Shown: positions 23,651 through 35,415 of the stretch, piece by piece | Layout of the letters: each line of letters starts with the position of its first letter | Position numbering within the stretch: the stretch's first letter is position 1 | NCBI RefSeq assembly: GCF_000801105.2 | Contig: NC_079518.1 | Span: 18,952,800 to 19,016,799 of the forward strand | DNA: 64,000 nucleotides | Source of the DNA: Raphanus sativus | Taxonomy: Eukaryota; Streptophyta; Magnoliopsida; Brassicales; Brassicaceae | Direction: 5' to 3' | The notes under the pieces: generated by a model | Databases searched by the model: none | Seen by the model: the letters and a program-made list of their open reading frames with translations, nothing else | What the model was told of the DNA's origin: nothing | Program-made: the position numbers and the translations under genes

Positions 23651-23690
23651 TTTTGCTTGAGGACAAGCAAAAGAGTAAGTCTAGGGGAGT
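23651..23690 (+). promoter_or_regulatory. Ath-B hairpin and polypurine tract
   Basis: TTTTGCTTG-AGGA-CAAGCAAAA forms a perfect 9-bp stem with a four-base loop. It is followed by AGTCTAGGGGAGT directly before the 3' LTR, the plus-strand primer. Ath-A has the same arrangement at 55603-55641 with an 8-bp stem. Confidence 0.75.
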
Positions 23691-25014
23691 TGATATACCA
23701 TGAATTTAACCCGTTTTTAGCCATGGCATATGAGAGTTTTCAATCATATTTACTACGTTTTCAAAGTATTTTAGAGTATTTTCAGGCGCAGGTACTTAAT
23801 TGAAGAAAGCAATACTTTTGAGGTATTTTTAGAGTATTCTCACGAATGAAGAATCGACCGATAGGAAACATGCGAGATCGGACGATTCGAGTCAATTACA
23901 ATCGATCGACAGAAATCGAAGAGTGTCGATCGACATTAAGCCATTCGATGGATCACGATTAAGAAGATTTTCAAGTATCACAAGTGTGCTATTTTTACAC
24001 AATTAGTCCCTGGCCGCCTGTTAGGCTTTATATACTAGGGTTTTGTATCATTTTTAAGGCAGACTTGCCTAGAGACCTATTGGAGAAGAGAAGCAATTTG
24101 GCTACCTTAGGAAAAGAGTTAGAGTTGGAGAGATAGATCTGAGACTGCAAAACAGAGAAGATCTTGAACTCCCTTTTTATCTTACTCATTACTCTTTATG
24201 TTCCTTATTTCATATTGAGTTTTATTCATACCATCATGATCTTGTCTCTCATGAATATGTCTGAGTAAATCTAATTGTTAGATTTAGGTTTCTCATAAGA
24301 GTGAATCATGTGATGAGATTGTGATATTTATTAGGGTTGTTAAATTAGTTCTTTCACTTAGTTATTCTTAATACTAGATTTAGGATTGATCACCCTTAAA
24401 TCTAGATCTTAGGATTGAAGAGATAACCAACTGTATACTCTCAATGCCCTGAAACAAACTATAGTGATCTAACTGACTAGACTCATGCGAAAGGTGGTCT
24501 AGATCATTAGAGAACGCGTTCAACCAAATCGATAATGCTTGCTAGAATTACCATCGATCGATACAACCATCGTTGTAGGGATCAATTGTATGAAAGGTGT
24601 ATCGATCGATAAAGACAAAAGTCGTATCGATCGACTCTTTTCCGAGATCAACAAACGACAGTTGAGATCCGGGATCTAGTAAAGGAGACCCTACTGGTCG
24701 TACCAATTGATTGAGTTCAAGGACTAAAGCCCTATTGTCACTTTCAAACTGCATAAATTCATACCTGAGAAATACCTGAATCTAGCTATCTTCCCCATTT
24801 AGAAACAACCTTCACTTCAATTACTGAACAACTCCCTTGTTCACATTAATATTTACTGCTTTAAAACATATAAAACCTTAAGTCTATCTTCATTTCTATT
24901 TAATTAAGCCTTCAAGTAATCCTAGAGTCCTTGTGGATTCGATCCCTAAGTACTGCATCTGAACCTCTTATTTGAGAGAGTAATTCACTTTTTAGGGTAA
25001 TTTGAGTGATATCA
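23691..25014 (+). repeat. Ath-B 3' LTR
   Basis: TGATATACCATG ... GATATCA, co-linear with 12840-14151. It has a 12-base insertion near 24450 relative to the 5' copy. The ACACA target duplication follows directly. Confidence 0.93.
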
Positions 25015-25019
25015 ACACA

Positions 25020-25835
25020 CTGAATTCACTGTCGATCGACACAAGGTTCGCAGCACTGGAAGATAGGATGAGAGCATACGAAGAGATGCATGATTTTTTA
25101 AGTTCACCTATCATGCGATACCTGGATACACTCTCACGACAGCTGAACGAGCTACAAAGAGACATGAGCATAGTTCAAGATCATCCTGGTCTTCGTGACA
25201 GAAACGCAACATCGATCAATAGGCCTAGACCACCATCGATCGACATCGAGCCACTACCAGTGAAGAGTGCATGCACTACAGCAGAAGTTGATGAGATCAA
25301 ACATGAGCTGTACGAGGCTATGGAGGCCATGGAAAGGAGACTCAACGGGACCTGTGATACCATTGACGACACTGTTCACGAACGAATAAACAGCCTATGC
25401 AGAACCACTCGCCAAATGAAGGGCGCTATACGTGCTTTGCAGTACCAAGGACAACGTTCAGCATCGCTCGACCCAGGTGATACTAAGTCGACCGACATAA
25501 CTCTCAGCGAAACGACCGACGCGCATTTAGTAGCATCGATCGACACATAGTCCTTAGCAGACCGAGATCAGTTTATTCATGACAAGATCGATGCATTACA
25601 GAGTGAGCTGAAGGAATTGTCCGTATATACCTACCAGACCATCGACAGGAAGGTTGGCAACATCAAATACATTGAAAATTCGGTGAGGAAGCTTCAAGAT
25701 ACAGTCCTCAATATAGATAAGAAACAACTAAGGTCAGATGATGCCACAAGAAGCTTCGCTGCCACATGGTTCAACAGTAGGAGACACAAGATTGATGATT
25801 GCTGTCCAGTAATCAGCAGTTACTGCACCCCATGA
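25020..25835 (+). pseudogene. Ath-A accessory reading frame, part 2
   Basis: Continues the frame broken by Ath-B at 12839, in phase once one ACACA copy is removed. Open to a TAG at 25548-25550. A further segment in another frame (25617-25835) ends at TGA. The protein is rich in helical segments: R-F-A-A-L-E-D-R-M near 25043, then long Glu/Arg/Leu stretches typical of coiled coils. Cores at 25032, about 25237 and about 25536 encode S-I-D. Function unknown. A minus-strand relative lies at 1-488. Confidence 0.65.
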
Positions 25836-26284
25836 GTCACTCACCTACCACAGTCAAGCTAAATGACTATAACAAAGCGCTGAGCGGGAGGCAACCTACT
25901 ATTAGGTTTTCTTTTATTTTCCTTTATTATTTTTCATTTTTGCTTTTATTTTTCGGATTTATTTTGCAGTTTTTATTAGATCCAAGTAGAATGATGATTC
26001 CGTCGACCGACATTTACCATTCATATCGCTCGACACCACACGACCATTACTAACGATCAACGTATACCACTACGAATCGATCGACACCTTGTCGATCAGG
26101 TTTATTCATTCTAACTTGTTATAAGTATTAAATAGGAAAATTGATATAGATTTATATTTGATTGTCTGACCACTCTTCAGCACCATTCTAGATTACTGAT
26201 TGCAGATAGTACTAAAGATGCTAAAGTGGATCAACCTGTCATCTATATTCACTAGCTAAGATTGTTTGAAGGACCCAAAGCTGA
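25836..26284 (+). other. Ath-A 3' non-coding region, left part
   Basis: Contains the conserved block at 25875-25897, a T-rich stretch, a core at about 26078 and sequence related to Ath-B 22690-22840. Broken at 26284 by Tat-2; resumes at 54967. Confidence 0.75.
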
Positions 26285-27834
26285 TGTTGGGGTCAAAATC
26301 GGTCAAGACGAAATCGATGTCCGAAAATCTCGGAAAAACATGAAAAATGTTAGAGCAACCTCGAGAGACTAATTGTTAATCGAGAAACCTCGGGAAAATA
26401 TTAAGTTCGAGATTAATCATCTCGAAATCAACTGCTAGAAACATTTTCTACACAAGGAAAAACCTACGGAAACTAAAAACGCAAACAACACGCACACGCC
26501 GAAGGAACCGAGCAGCCAACTCCGGACGTGGCCGTGGCCGCCGGGTGGCTAGCCCCGTGCTGGCCGTGGCCGCCGGCGGCTAGCGCCCGTGCTGGCCGTG
26601 GCCGCCGGGCGGCTAGCCCCGTGCTGGCCGTGGCCGCCGGCGACTAGCGCCCGTGCTGGCCGTGGCCGTCGGGCAGCTAGCCCCGTGCTGGCCGTGGCCG
26701 CCGGCGGCTAGCGCCCGTGCTGGCCTTGGCCGCAGGGCGGCTAGCCCCATGCTGGCCGTGGCCGCCGGGCGGCTAGCCCCGTGCTGGCCGTGGCCGCCGG
26801 CGGCTAGCGCCCGTGCTGGCCGTGGCCGCCGGGCGGCTAGCCCCGTGCTGGCCGTGGCCGCCGGCGGCTAGCGCCCGTGCTGGCCGTGGTCGCCGGGCGG
26901 CTAGCCCCGTGCTGGCTCGGGTCATCGGACGGCTAGTCTTCGTGCGTAAGTTCTAGGCCTCCGGGTCGCCAGAAATCTGTGTTTTGCGACTTTCCGAGAT
27001 CCCGTAAACAAAACTCCTTTTCCTGCTCCAAGATTCCAAAGAACCCGTAAGACGTCAACGGACAGGAAGACTTCATATAAAACGGTGATGAATATCTTAA
27101 AACACCATGTGCCTCAGCAATGGATCAAAGATCTTCCGAAAGTCTCGACATCCAAGTAGGAGCATTCTTTCAAAGAAAATCGTAGAAAACAGCGGAAGAC
27201 CGGAAGACGGCCCGAAAGGGACCAAACCCGATCGAACAACCCGTTTACGATTTTCTAAAAGGATAGATACGACGGTTTACAATTATCTTCGCATGAGAAG
27301 ATAAATGTTAAACTTCCGAAAAGATAAATGTCAACTTTCCGAAAAGATAAATGTCAACTTTCCTGATAAACGCGAAAGCCGACGAAAATGGAAAAAGTCC
27401 AGCCCGCGGCGGACTCAGCCCATCAAGAATAGACCGTCGTATGGGAGTATATAAGCAAAGCTAGGAGCAGAGGAAGGGGGATCCGAGATCAGAAGAAAGA
27501 AACCACCCAGAGCAACTTAGAACTTAGGCTTTTATTTCCTTTTTAGCGAGCTGCGACTCAACTAGGTTAGATCTACGTTTCGAGACTAGCGACGATCGAC
27601 AGCTCTTGTGGCCGAGATCTCGACCTGCTGTCCAACGCTCTCCGCAGATTCGGAAATAAGATTCTTTCTTTTTTGCTCTCTTTGTTTTACGCATTTATTC
27701 CCAAACTAGACTCGTATTAACTTTGTCGTGCGTGGCCCAGCAGATAGCCGGGATCCTCGGGGAAAACTAGGTCAACTTAGTTTTCCTACGTTTTAACTTA
27801 ACTTAAATCGACAGTGCGAATTTCGGTTCCCACA
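26285..27834 (+). repeat. Tat-2 5' LTR
   Basis: 1550 bp, starting TGTTGGGGTCAAAATCGG and ending TTCGGTTCCCACA. TATATAAG at 27448-27455 is the likely promoter TATA box. A GC-rich minisatellite fills its left third. The 3' copy is 47906-54966, split by NA-5. Confidence 0.92.
26525..26925 (+). repeat. GC-rich 32/33-bp minisatellite in Tat-2 5' LTR
   Basis: About 12 tandem units, mostly alternating between two types, GGGCGGCTAGCCCCGTGC and GGCGGCTAGCGCCCGTGC, each linked by CTGGCCGTGGCCGCC. It contrasts with the AT-rich flanks. Open frames across it are by-products of the repeat. Confidence 0.92.
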
Positions 27835-27856
27835 GTTTGGCGCTAGAAGGAGGGGG
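27835..27856 (+). promoter_or_regulatory. Tat-2 primer-binding site
   Basis: GTTTGGCGCTAGAAGGAGG follows the LTR end, as in Tat-1 and Tat-3. Confidence 0.75.
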
Positions 27857-27901
27857 ATTCACGGATTTATCTTTCTCGCAACTACGCACGCCCAGTTAAG
27901 C

Positions 27902-29745
27902 ATGTCTGCTGACACGGAAAAAGACAAGCAAACACACGACGGACCAGCCGTCGATGTCAACGCTGAGAAGACTCCTGACGGAAACGTATCGACGGTCACT
28001 GCCGAGGCAAACACCGCGATGCTGGACCAGGTGAAAGAACTGTTCGCCACCGCCCAGAAACGGTCGGAAGAACAAGAGAAACTAATGGCTTCACTCGCTA
28101 AACAGGTCAATACCATAACAGCGAAAAGCAAACTCCCGCGCGGATCCACCAAGGTGAGGCGTGTCAGGAGACTCGACTTCGGAACTTCCGGAGACCAAGA
28201 AAAAGATGCCCCAAGAAAATCCCCAGAACTCGTCCCTAACGATACCACTCCGACGGGGCAGAAGAAAACGACGTCGAAAGAATCAATCTGGATATCAGCG
28301 ATCAATCGGACCCGTCCGACGAAGACGCCGACCTCCACCATAGAAGGACTCGAAGTCAGTCAGCTCGACTGGCGGCAGCCTTCAAAAAACCCATGACAGA
28401 AGAGGAAGAAGACCTCTACTGGTCAGAGCAAGAAAGGTTGGCTGAGGACCAGACTCGGGCCTATCGCAGCCAACATAGACAAAGGAGCACGAACGGCGCC
28501 AACGAAATCCACGATTTGCGCGAGTACATCGCCAAAACTACAGCCGAGGTGAAAGCGGTAAAATCGCAGATTCACCACGCGACCAGCACTGCCCCCGAGA
28601 TCGACCTGCTCCTCGAGGAATCGAGAAAAACTCCGTTCACCTCTCGAATCACGGACGCACGAGTCTCAGATCCTGGGAAAATAAAGCTTCCCACCTACGA
28701 TGGAACCACAGATCCAAAGGCACATCTGCAGTCTTTCCAGATTGCGATGGCAAGGTCTAAACTTCCGGAGCGGGAAAAGGACATCGGCTGCTGTCTCCTA
28801 TTCGTCGAGAACCTCAGAGGTGCTGAGCTCGAGTGGTTCTCACACTTGAAAAGAAACTCCATCGGAAGTTTCCGCCAGCTTGCTTCGGCTTTTCTGAAGC
28901 AATTCTCCATGTTCATGGACAGGGAAACTTCCGACGTAGACCTTTGGAGTCTAATTCAAAAGGAAGACGAACCGCTCCGCGACTACATAAGGAGGTTCAA
29001 ACTCGTGATGTCCAGGGTAACAGGCCTCAGCGACAGGGTCGCCATCGACGCCCTGAGGAAAAACCTCTGGTACAAATCGAAATTCCGAAAGTGGATTTCT
29101 CTGGAAAGGCCACGCACCATCCATGACACTTTCCACAAGGCAACGGATTTCATCATCATGGAAGAAGAGATGAAAATCCTAGCCCAAAAGCATGGACCGC
29201 CGAAAGCATCCGGCAAGAAGAAAACCTCGCGTAACAACAAGTACGTCCATCACGAAGGGGAAGACGTCCAAGGCGAGCATAACTACGCCGTCAATTCCGA
29301 ACAAGGAAGGACCGCCGGAAACACTTGGACGCGGAACTCGTACAAGGACAATTCCAGCTGCGAGTTCCATCAGACGAGAGGTCACTCCACCGCCAACTGC
29401 AAAGTCCTCGGCGCTAGACTCATTATGAAGCTGCTTGACGGCAAACTAGCAACGGTCAAGAGCATGAAAGACCTGATCCTAGATTCTGACCGTCCGCCAA
29501 AGACCGACGGAGCCAATCCCGAGAATAACGCTCCTGGAACTCAATCGGGCGAAAAATGCGAAAGGAGACAAGATGGCGAAGGAAACAACAACAACCGCCA
29601 AAGGATCAACATGGTCATCGGAGGATCGCATTTTTACCAGGACTCCGTTTCGTCAATCAAAGCCTACGGACAGAAGGCCGAGACAAGCCCCGGATGGTGT
29701 CCAGAGGACGACGTTCCCAATCACGCAATCACCTTCGAGGAATAG
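27902..29745 (+). pseudogene. gag: Tat-2 gag, one frameshift
   Basis: ATG at 27902. The first 120 or so codons form a polar N-terminus with a coiled-coil-like stretch. A one-base loss near 28258, in a G run, moves the rest to the frame open from 28276 to 29745. That part has the retrotransposon gag core ([15 protein letters not shown] near 28684, W-F-S-H-L, F-L-K-Q-F, R-D-Y-I-R-R-F) and a zinc-knuckle variant C-x2-H-x4-H-x4-C at about 29359-29400. A TAG at 29743 ends it in the middle of the gag-protease linker. Only light damage, in line with a fairly young element. Confidence 0.88.
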
Positions 29746-30053
29746 GATACGACCGGACTCGATAACCCCACTACGATCCTTTGGTCATCGACTTGGTGAC
29801 TCAGGATCTCGAAGTCGGCCGCATCCTCATCGACACAGGAAGCACGGTCAATATCATGAAGATACCCCTCGAAGAAGTCATTCCAGAACCAAGACCATTG
29901 ACTGGATTCTCGGGTGTCACGTCCATGACCCTCGGAAAAATCAGTCTCCCGGTCATGGCTAAAGAAGTCACAAAGATCGTCGAATTCGCGGTAGTGGATA
30001 ACCCGGCTATCTATAACGCCATAATGGGAACTCCTTGGATAAACGCCATGAAG
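29746..30053 (+). pseudogene. pol: Tat-2 protease, part 1
   Basis: Encodes the retropepsin core: [11 protein letters not shown] at about 29824-29856, then T-G-F-S-G-V and I-M-G-T-P-W. The frame differs from gag by a shift near 29768 in a C run. Tat-3 interrupts it after the codons for M-K-A-V; it resumes at 39340 in the same frame. Confidence 0.85.
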
Positions 30054-30058
30054 GCAGT

Positions 30059-31452
30059 TGTTGGGGTCAAAAACGGTTATCTCGAAATCAACGGCTAAGT
30101 CTATTTGTCATACGAAAGTATAAGGAAGAAACGGAAAGCGATCTAAGTTTGGATAGGCCGGAAGACAAAGAATCCGCCTTGAAACTTCAAAGAGCCCGTT
30201 CCCAAACCGTGAGGACCCAGAAAACGATCAACATATCAAATCGAAGCCCTCGTCGAGCCGCACGTACTGGTCGTGGCCGCCGGCGGCTAGCCCCGCGCTG
30301 GCTGTGGCCGCCGGCGGCTAGCGCCCGTGCTGGCCGTGGCCGCCGGGCGGCTAGCCCCGTGCTGGCCGTGGCCGGCGGCGGCTAGCGCTCGTGCTGGCCG
30401 TGGCCGCCGGGCGGCTTGCCCCGTGCTGGCCGTGGCCGCCGGCGGCTAGCGCCCATACTGGCCGTGGCCGCCGGGCGGCTAGCCCCGTGCTGGCCGTGGC
30501 CGCCGGCGGCTAGCGCCCGTGCTGGCCATGGCCGCCGGGCGGCTAGCCCCGTGCTGGCTCGGATCGTCGGATGACAAGATTCCGTGCATAAATTCTAGGC
30601 CCCGGCCGTCAGAAGTCTGTACTTTGCGTCTTTCCCAAGTTCTCGCGGAACGAATCGTTGAGATTCCGCGTACAAAACTCCGGTTCTTACTCCAATCTGG
30701 GACCGTCGGAAAAACTTTGGAAACTCGTAAGATATCGACAGGAAGGAAGATCTTAAATTCTTCGTACGAAACAGCGATGGTTATCTTAAGACACCACTCT
30801 TCTCAACTCTACGAACGAATGAAGAACTTCCGAAGAAATCGTAGAAAACAACGGAAGTCCTGGAAACGGCCCGAAAGGGACTAAACACGATCGGACAGTC
30901 CGTTTACGATTATCTGAGATAGATACGACGATTTACGTTTATCTTTACATAACAAGATAAATGCTAAAATTCCGGAAAGACAAAATGTCAAGTTTCCCGA
31001 TGGAAGCCGACGAAAATGGAAAGAAGCCCGCCTTGCGGCCCAGAAGGAGAATAGACCGTCATAAAGAAGGAGTATATAAAGGAGCTCGGGGAGAGGAAGA
31101 AAGGCAGAGCGAAAATCTCAGAGAGAGAGCAAATCCAAAACTTAGGGACTTAGAGAATTCCTGCTAGCTTAGGACTTAGGAGTTAGACTAGCGGAGCAAA
31201 GCTTAGAACGTTTTGTCTCCTTTGTTTCCGTCGTTTTTCGCTTCAGCGTTTCTCTACTTCCCTTTTTCGGAAGAATATTGTACCATCTATTCAATAAAAC
31301 GCCTTAGTGCAATTTTTCCGCTACGTTGCTTTATTCTATCAATTTCGTTTGGTTATCGCAGAGAATCCGAGCCTTCAGGGAAAACTAGGTTTACTTAGTT
31401 TTCCTTCGATTAAACTTAACTAAAATCGACAGTGCGAACTTCGGTTCCCACA
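30059..31452 (+). repeat. Tat-3 5' LTR
   Basis: Starts TGTTGGGGTCAAAAACGG and ends CTTCGGTTCCCACA. TATATAAA at 31074-31081 is the likely TATA box. It is 130 bp shorter than the 3' copy, nearly all from fewer minisatellite units; elsewhere few differences are seen. Confidence 0.92.
30268..30558 (+). repeat. GC-rich minisatellite in Tat-3 5' LTR
   Basis: About nine units of the same 32/33-bp repeat as in the Tat-2 LTR, counted by the GCTAGC core. Confidence 0.9.
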
Positions 31453-31475
31453 GTTTGGCGCTAGAAGGAGGGGGG
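31453..31475 (+). promoter_or_regulatory. Tat-3 primer-binding site
   Basis: GTTTGGCGCTAGAAGGAGG directly after the LTR. The next ATG in the protease frame is at 31518. Confidence 0.75.
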
Positions 31476-31517
31476 TCGGATTCTCTTACTCAAAAACCTA
31501 CGATTGATAACAACAGC

Positions 31518-33002
31518 ATGGCCACATCACCTGTCCGCAACATCGTGTCATTCGGGGATAGAGCAACGGCTGGTCAAGCCAAACCTCATGACGAACTCCT
31601 CGTTATCAGACTAACGATCCAGGACATCGACGTAGCGAGAATATTGGTCGACACCGGATGCTCGACAAATATTATATATAAAAACACCCTCGAGAGGATG
31701 GGAATCGACCTAAACGCTATCACGGACGATCCCAATCCAATAATCGGACTCTCAGGAAACATCACGATGACCCTCGGCTCGGTCGATCTCTCGGTCAGAG
31801 CCGGGAGCGTCACGAAGACGGTGGAATTTTTGGTAGTCGACGGTCCAGCAGCATATAATGCGATCGTCGGCACTCCGTGGTTAAATTCCATGCGAGCGAT
31901 CCCCTCGACTTTCCATCTGTGCCTCAAATTTCCGACCCTCTCAGGAGTGGAAACAATACAAGGAGATCGTAAAGCGCCGCAAGTCTGTTTGGCCACTGGG
32001 TTAAAACGCAAAAACTCTGAGCCCGAAATTAAACCAAAAAAGCAAGCAACCCACGAACCAGCATCGCAGGACCCTCCAGAAATCTTCTGGCAATCGCAAA
32101 GAGCTGAGGTCCTGGAAGGGAAACGTGAGCCCACTTGCGAACCGGTAATTTCGGTCTGCCTCGACGAGACTAACCCAGAGCGGCGCGTGGAAATTGGGGC
32201 CAATCTCCGCGATCCGTTGAAAGCAGAACTCATCGCGTGTCTCAAGAAGAACCTTAACACGTTCGCTTGGGCAGCGGAAGATATGCCGGGAATCGACATT
32301 AACATAACATGTCACGAACTCAACATCGATCCAACTCATAAACCCGTAAAACAAAAGAGGCGAAAGCTAGGCCCCGAACGGGCGACTGCGGTCAATGAGG
32401 AAGTCGAAAGACTCCTCAAAGTTGGGTCAATAACAGAAGTAAGATATCCCGACTGGCTCGCCAATCCCGTCGTCGTCAAGAAGAAGAACGGGAAATGGCG
32501 AGTGTGCGTCGACTTTACCGATCTCAACAAAGCGTGCCCGAAGGATTGTTTTCCGCTTCCGCACATCGACCGTCTGGTCGAGGCAACCGCAGGAAACAAA
32601 CTCCTATCGTTCATGGACGCGTTCTCCGGTTACAATCAAATCATGATGAATCCCGAAGATCGCGAGAAGACAGCATTCATTACCGACCGAGGAACCTATT
32701 GCTACAAAGTAATGCCTTTCGGTCTTAAGAACGCCGGCGCCACGTATCAGCGACTCGTCAATCGAATGTTTGCCGAGCAACTCGGAAAAACTATGGAGGT
32801 GTATATCGACGATATGTTGGTAAAATCTCTTGACGAACGCGACCACGTAGTCCACCTGGAGGAATGCTTTGAGAGATTGAACCAGCACAACATGAAACTC
32901 AATCCAGCAAAATGCAGATTCGCCGTGGCGTCGGGAGAATTTCTCGGTTACCTCGTAACATTCCGCGGAATAGAGGCCAATCCGAAAAAATCAACGCACT
33001 GA
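31518..33002 (+). pseudogene. pol: Tat-3 protease-reverse transcriptase frame
   Basis: 494 codons from the ATG at 31518. The protease active site D-T-G is at residues 45-47, followed by I-V-G-T-P-W. RT begins near residue 270: M-P-G-I-D, Q-K-R-R-K-L, K-K-N-G-K-W-R-V-C-V-D-F, M-D-A-F-S-G-Y-N-Q-I, F-G-L-K-N-A-G-A-T-Y-Q-R, and the catalytic Y-I-D-D at about residue 429. The frame is intact until a one-base shift near 32990, in a run of A, just after G-I-E-A-N-P. The frame is also open upstream through the primer site, with no gag. It is the best-preserved Tat RT here. Confidence 0.88.
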
Positions 33003-35415
33003 TAGAAATGGCCTCCCCGAGAACCAAGCGGGAAGTCCAGAGGCTGACCGGACGAGTCGCGGCCTTAAACCGATTCATCTCGCGCTCCACGGATAAGTGT
33101 CTCCCTTTCTACGAAACCTTAAAGGGGAACAAAAAGTTCGAGTGGTCAGAGGATTGCGAGAAAGCTTTCCAACAGCTGAAGCAGTATCTGGCCACCCCTC
33201 CTATCCTCGCAAAACCCGTAGTCGGAGAACCTTTGTTCCTCTACATCGCAGTATCCGCATCAGCAGTCAGTGGCGTCCTGATTCAGAAGAATTCGGAGAA
33301 CAGAAACCGGTCTTCTACATTAGTAAAACGTTACTAGATGCCGAAACTCGGTATCCGCTAATGGAAAAATTGGCACTCGCTGTCATAACTTCGGCAAGAA
33401 AGCTTAGGCCGTATTTCCAATCTCATACCATCGTGGTGCTTACCACTTTTCCGTTACGGACGATTCTACACAGTCCAAGCCAGTCTGGTAGACTCGCGAA
33501 GTGGGCGATTGAACTAAGCGAGTACGATATCGAATATCGTCCAAAAACCTGCACGAAATCGCAGGTACTCGCGGACTTCTTGGTAGAATTGCCCGCGACG
33601 GACTTAACTAACGAGGATCCTGGGTCAACATGGGATCTCCATGTCGATGGATCTTCGACCAAGCAAGGATCTGGAATCGGGATCCGACTCACTTCGCCGA
33701 CAGGAGAAATCCTCGAGCAATCATTCCGCTTGGATTTTCATGCATCGAACAACGAAGCAGAATATGAGGCACTAATTGCGGGCTTACGACTGGCCCATGG
33801 GCTGAAAATTCGAAACATTCACGCTTACTGCGACTCTCAGTTAGTCGCAAACCAGTTCAGCGGAGAATACGAAGCAAGGGATGAAAGGATGAACGCATAT
33901 CTGAAGGTCGTCCAAGACTTGGCCCACGATTTTCAGCAATTTGCGCTAACCAGGATTCCACGCTCGGAAAACGCCCAAGCTGACGCTTTAGCCGCTCTCG
34001 CCTCAAGCTCGGATTTAGGGCTTAAGAGAATAATTCCCGTCGAATTCATAGAGCATCCAAGCATCGGACCGCCGGTAATCGCCAACCTGATCAGAACACA
34101 GATCGAAGGCGCGGAAGAAAACGAAGATCAACCGGAAGACGACGCAGACCAAACAGACTATGGCTGCGACACTCCCTGGTTAGAACCTATCAAAGCCTAC
34201 ATCGTAGATGGTACCCTACCCGCGGAGAAATGGGCAGCCCGGAAAATAAAAATCCAGGCAGCACGATACGTAACCGTGGAAGGCGAAATCTACAAATGGC
34301 GATTCTCCGGACCTCTCATGACTTGCGCGGAAGGAGAAAAGGCGAGAAAAATCATGGAAGAGGTTCATTCCGGATCGTGCGGAAACCACTCCGGCGGAAG
34401 GTCTCTCGCAACAAAAATAAAACGCCACGGATTCTACTGGCCAACTATGATAAAAGATTGCGAGAAGTTCGCTCGGAAATGCGAGAAGTGTCAGCGGCAC
34501 GCCCCGACAATTCATCAGCCCGCTGAAATCCTCTCTTCCATCTCATCTCCGTACCCTTTCATGCGATGGTCGATGGACATCGTCGGACCGCTGCACAAAT
34601 CAAAACAAAAACGTTTCCTGCTGGTCCTCACAGATTTCTTTTCGAAATGGGTGGAAGCAGAATCCTACGCAAGTATCAAAGACGTGCAAGTCGAGAACTT
34701 CGTCTGGAAAAACATCATAACCAGACACGGTGTCCCATACGAAATCGTAACGGACAACGGGTCTCAGTTTATTTCCACTCGATTCGAGGCATTCTGCGAA
34801 AAATGGAAAATACGACTTAACAAGTCTACTCCCAGATACCCGCAGTGCAACGGACAGGCTGAAACCATAAACAAAACCGTCCTAGACGGATTGAAAAAAC
34901 GCTTGGAAGCCAAAAAGGGACGATGGGCAGAAGAACTCGAAGGGGTCCTTTGGTCTCATCGAACCACTCCAAGACGAGCAACGGGGGAAACTCCGTTCGC
35001 TCTCGTTTACGGAGCAGAATGCATGATTCCGGCGGAAGTAGAATTCCCCGGCGTACGGGGAAGATTTCTTCCCGAACGGGAAGACCTGAACAATGCCATG
35101 CTGCTGGATAATCTTGACCTCGTCAACGAACGTCGCGACCAAGCCCTCATCCGAATTCAAAATTACCAGCAGGCCGCCGCAAAATACTACAACGCGAACG
35201 TGCGTCATCGAAGATTCAAAGAGGGTGATCTGGTCTTGCGAAAAGTCTTCCAAAACACTGCCGAACGAAACGCAGGAAAACTGGGAGCAAACTGGGAAGG
35301 ACCATACAAAATCATAAAAGTCGTCCGACCAGGTTCGTATCAAATCGCGAACATGCAAGACGTAAAAATCCCGAGAACTTGGAATGCGATGCATCTCAAG
35401 AAATACTACCACTAG
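33003..35415 (+). pseudogene. pol: Tat-3 RNase H, aRH and integrase
   Basis: After the shift near 32990 the RT thumb and first RNase H run to a second shift near 33295; the frame is then open to 35415. Domains: RNase H to about 33600 (S-Q-V-L-A-D-F), archaeal-type RNase H at about 33630-34000 (H-V-D-G-S-S, E-Y-E-A-L-I-A-G-L, Y-C-D-S-Q, Q-A-D-A-L-A), integrase zinc site near 34362-34495, catalytic Asp near 34575 and 34753 and Glu near 34861, and the G-D-L-V-L-R and W-E-G-P-Y-K motifs. Only two one-base shifts disable an otherwise clean polyprotein. Integrase itself reads intact. Confidence 0.88.

Larger units (their letters stand above)
22206..23690 (+). other. Ath-B 3' non-coding region
   Basis: No convincing gene. 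Segments match the Ath-A 3' region at 26150-26284 and 54967-55641 (for example GTGGATCAACCTGTCA and CTTGTCTTGGGGCTTGG). A roughly 65-bp unit containing CCTGCGACCCCATTATTC occurs twice, near 23012-23043 and 23077-23109. A gap of 100 N interrupts it. It ends with a hairpin and the polypurine tract. Confidence 0.75.
12840..25014 (+). mobile_element. Ath-B, full-structure Athila retrotransposon
   Basis: 12.2 kb with LTRs of 1312 and 1324 bp, tRNA-Asp primer site, one gag-PR-RT-RH-INT frame, an ATHILA ORF-1-type gene, a polypurine tract and a 3' LTR. ACACA at 12835-12839 and 25015-25019 is the target duplication, so both ends are exact. The LTRs differ by about 27 substitutions and one 12-base indel (about 2 percent). 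Six in-frame stops and one frameshift disable gag-pol, whereas the 3' gene is intact. It lies within the accessory frame of Ath-A. Confidence 0.92.

Noticed and set aside
26653..26871. Open frame across the GC-rich repeat
   Set aside because: It is a translation of the minisatellite; length follows unit number and there is no start context or homologue. The same applies to minus-strand 38107-38304.
27859..28341. Minus-strand open frame opposite Tat-2 gag
   Set aside because: It mirrors gag codons and has no homologue or splice or promoter context, unlike the antisense genes near the 3' LTRs. Many other long minus-strand frames opposite pol (for example 31586-32305, 34882-35541) were dropped for the same reason.
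32990..33300. Programmed frameshifts in Tat-3 pol
   Set aside because: The two shifts lie inside RT and RNase H domains, not at a domain junction, and restore normal domains only if single bases are gained or lost. They look like ordinary indels.
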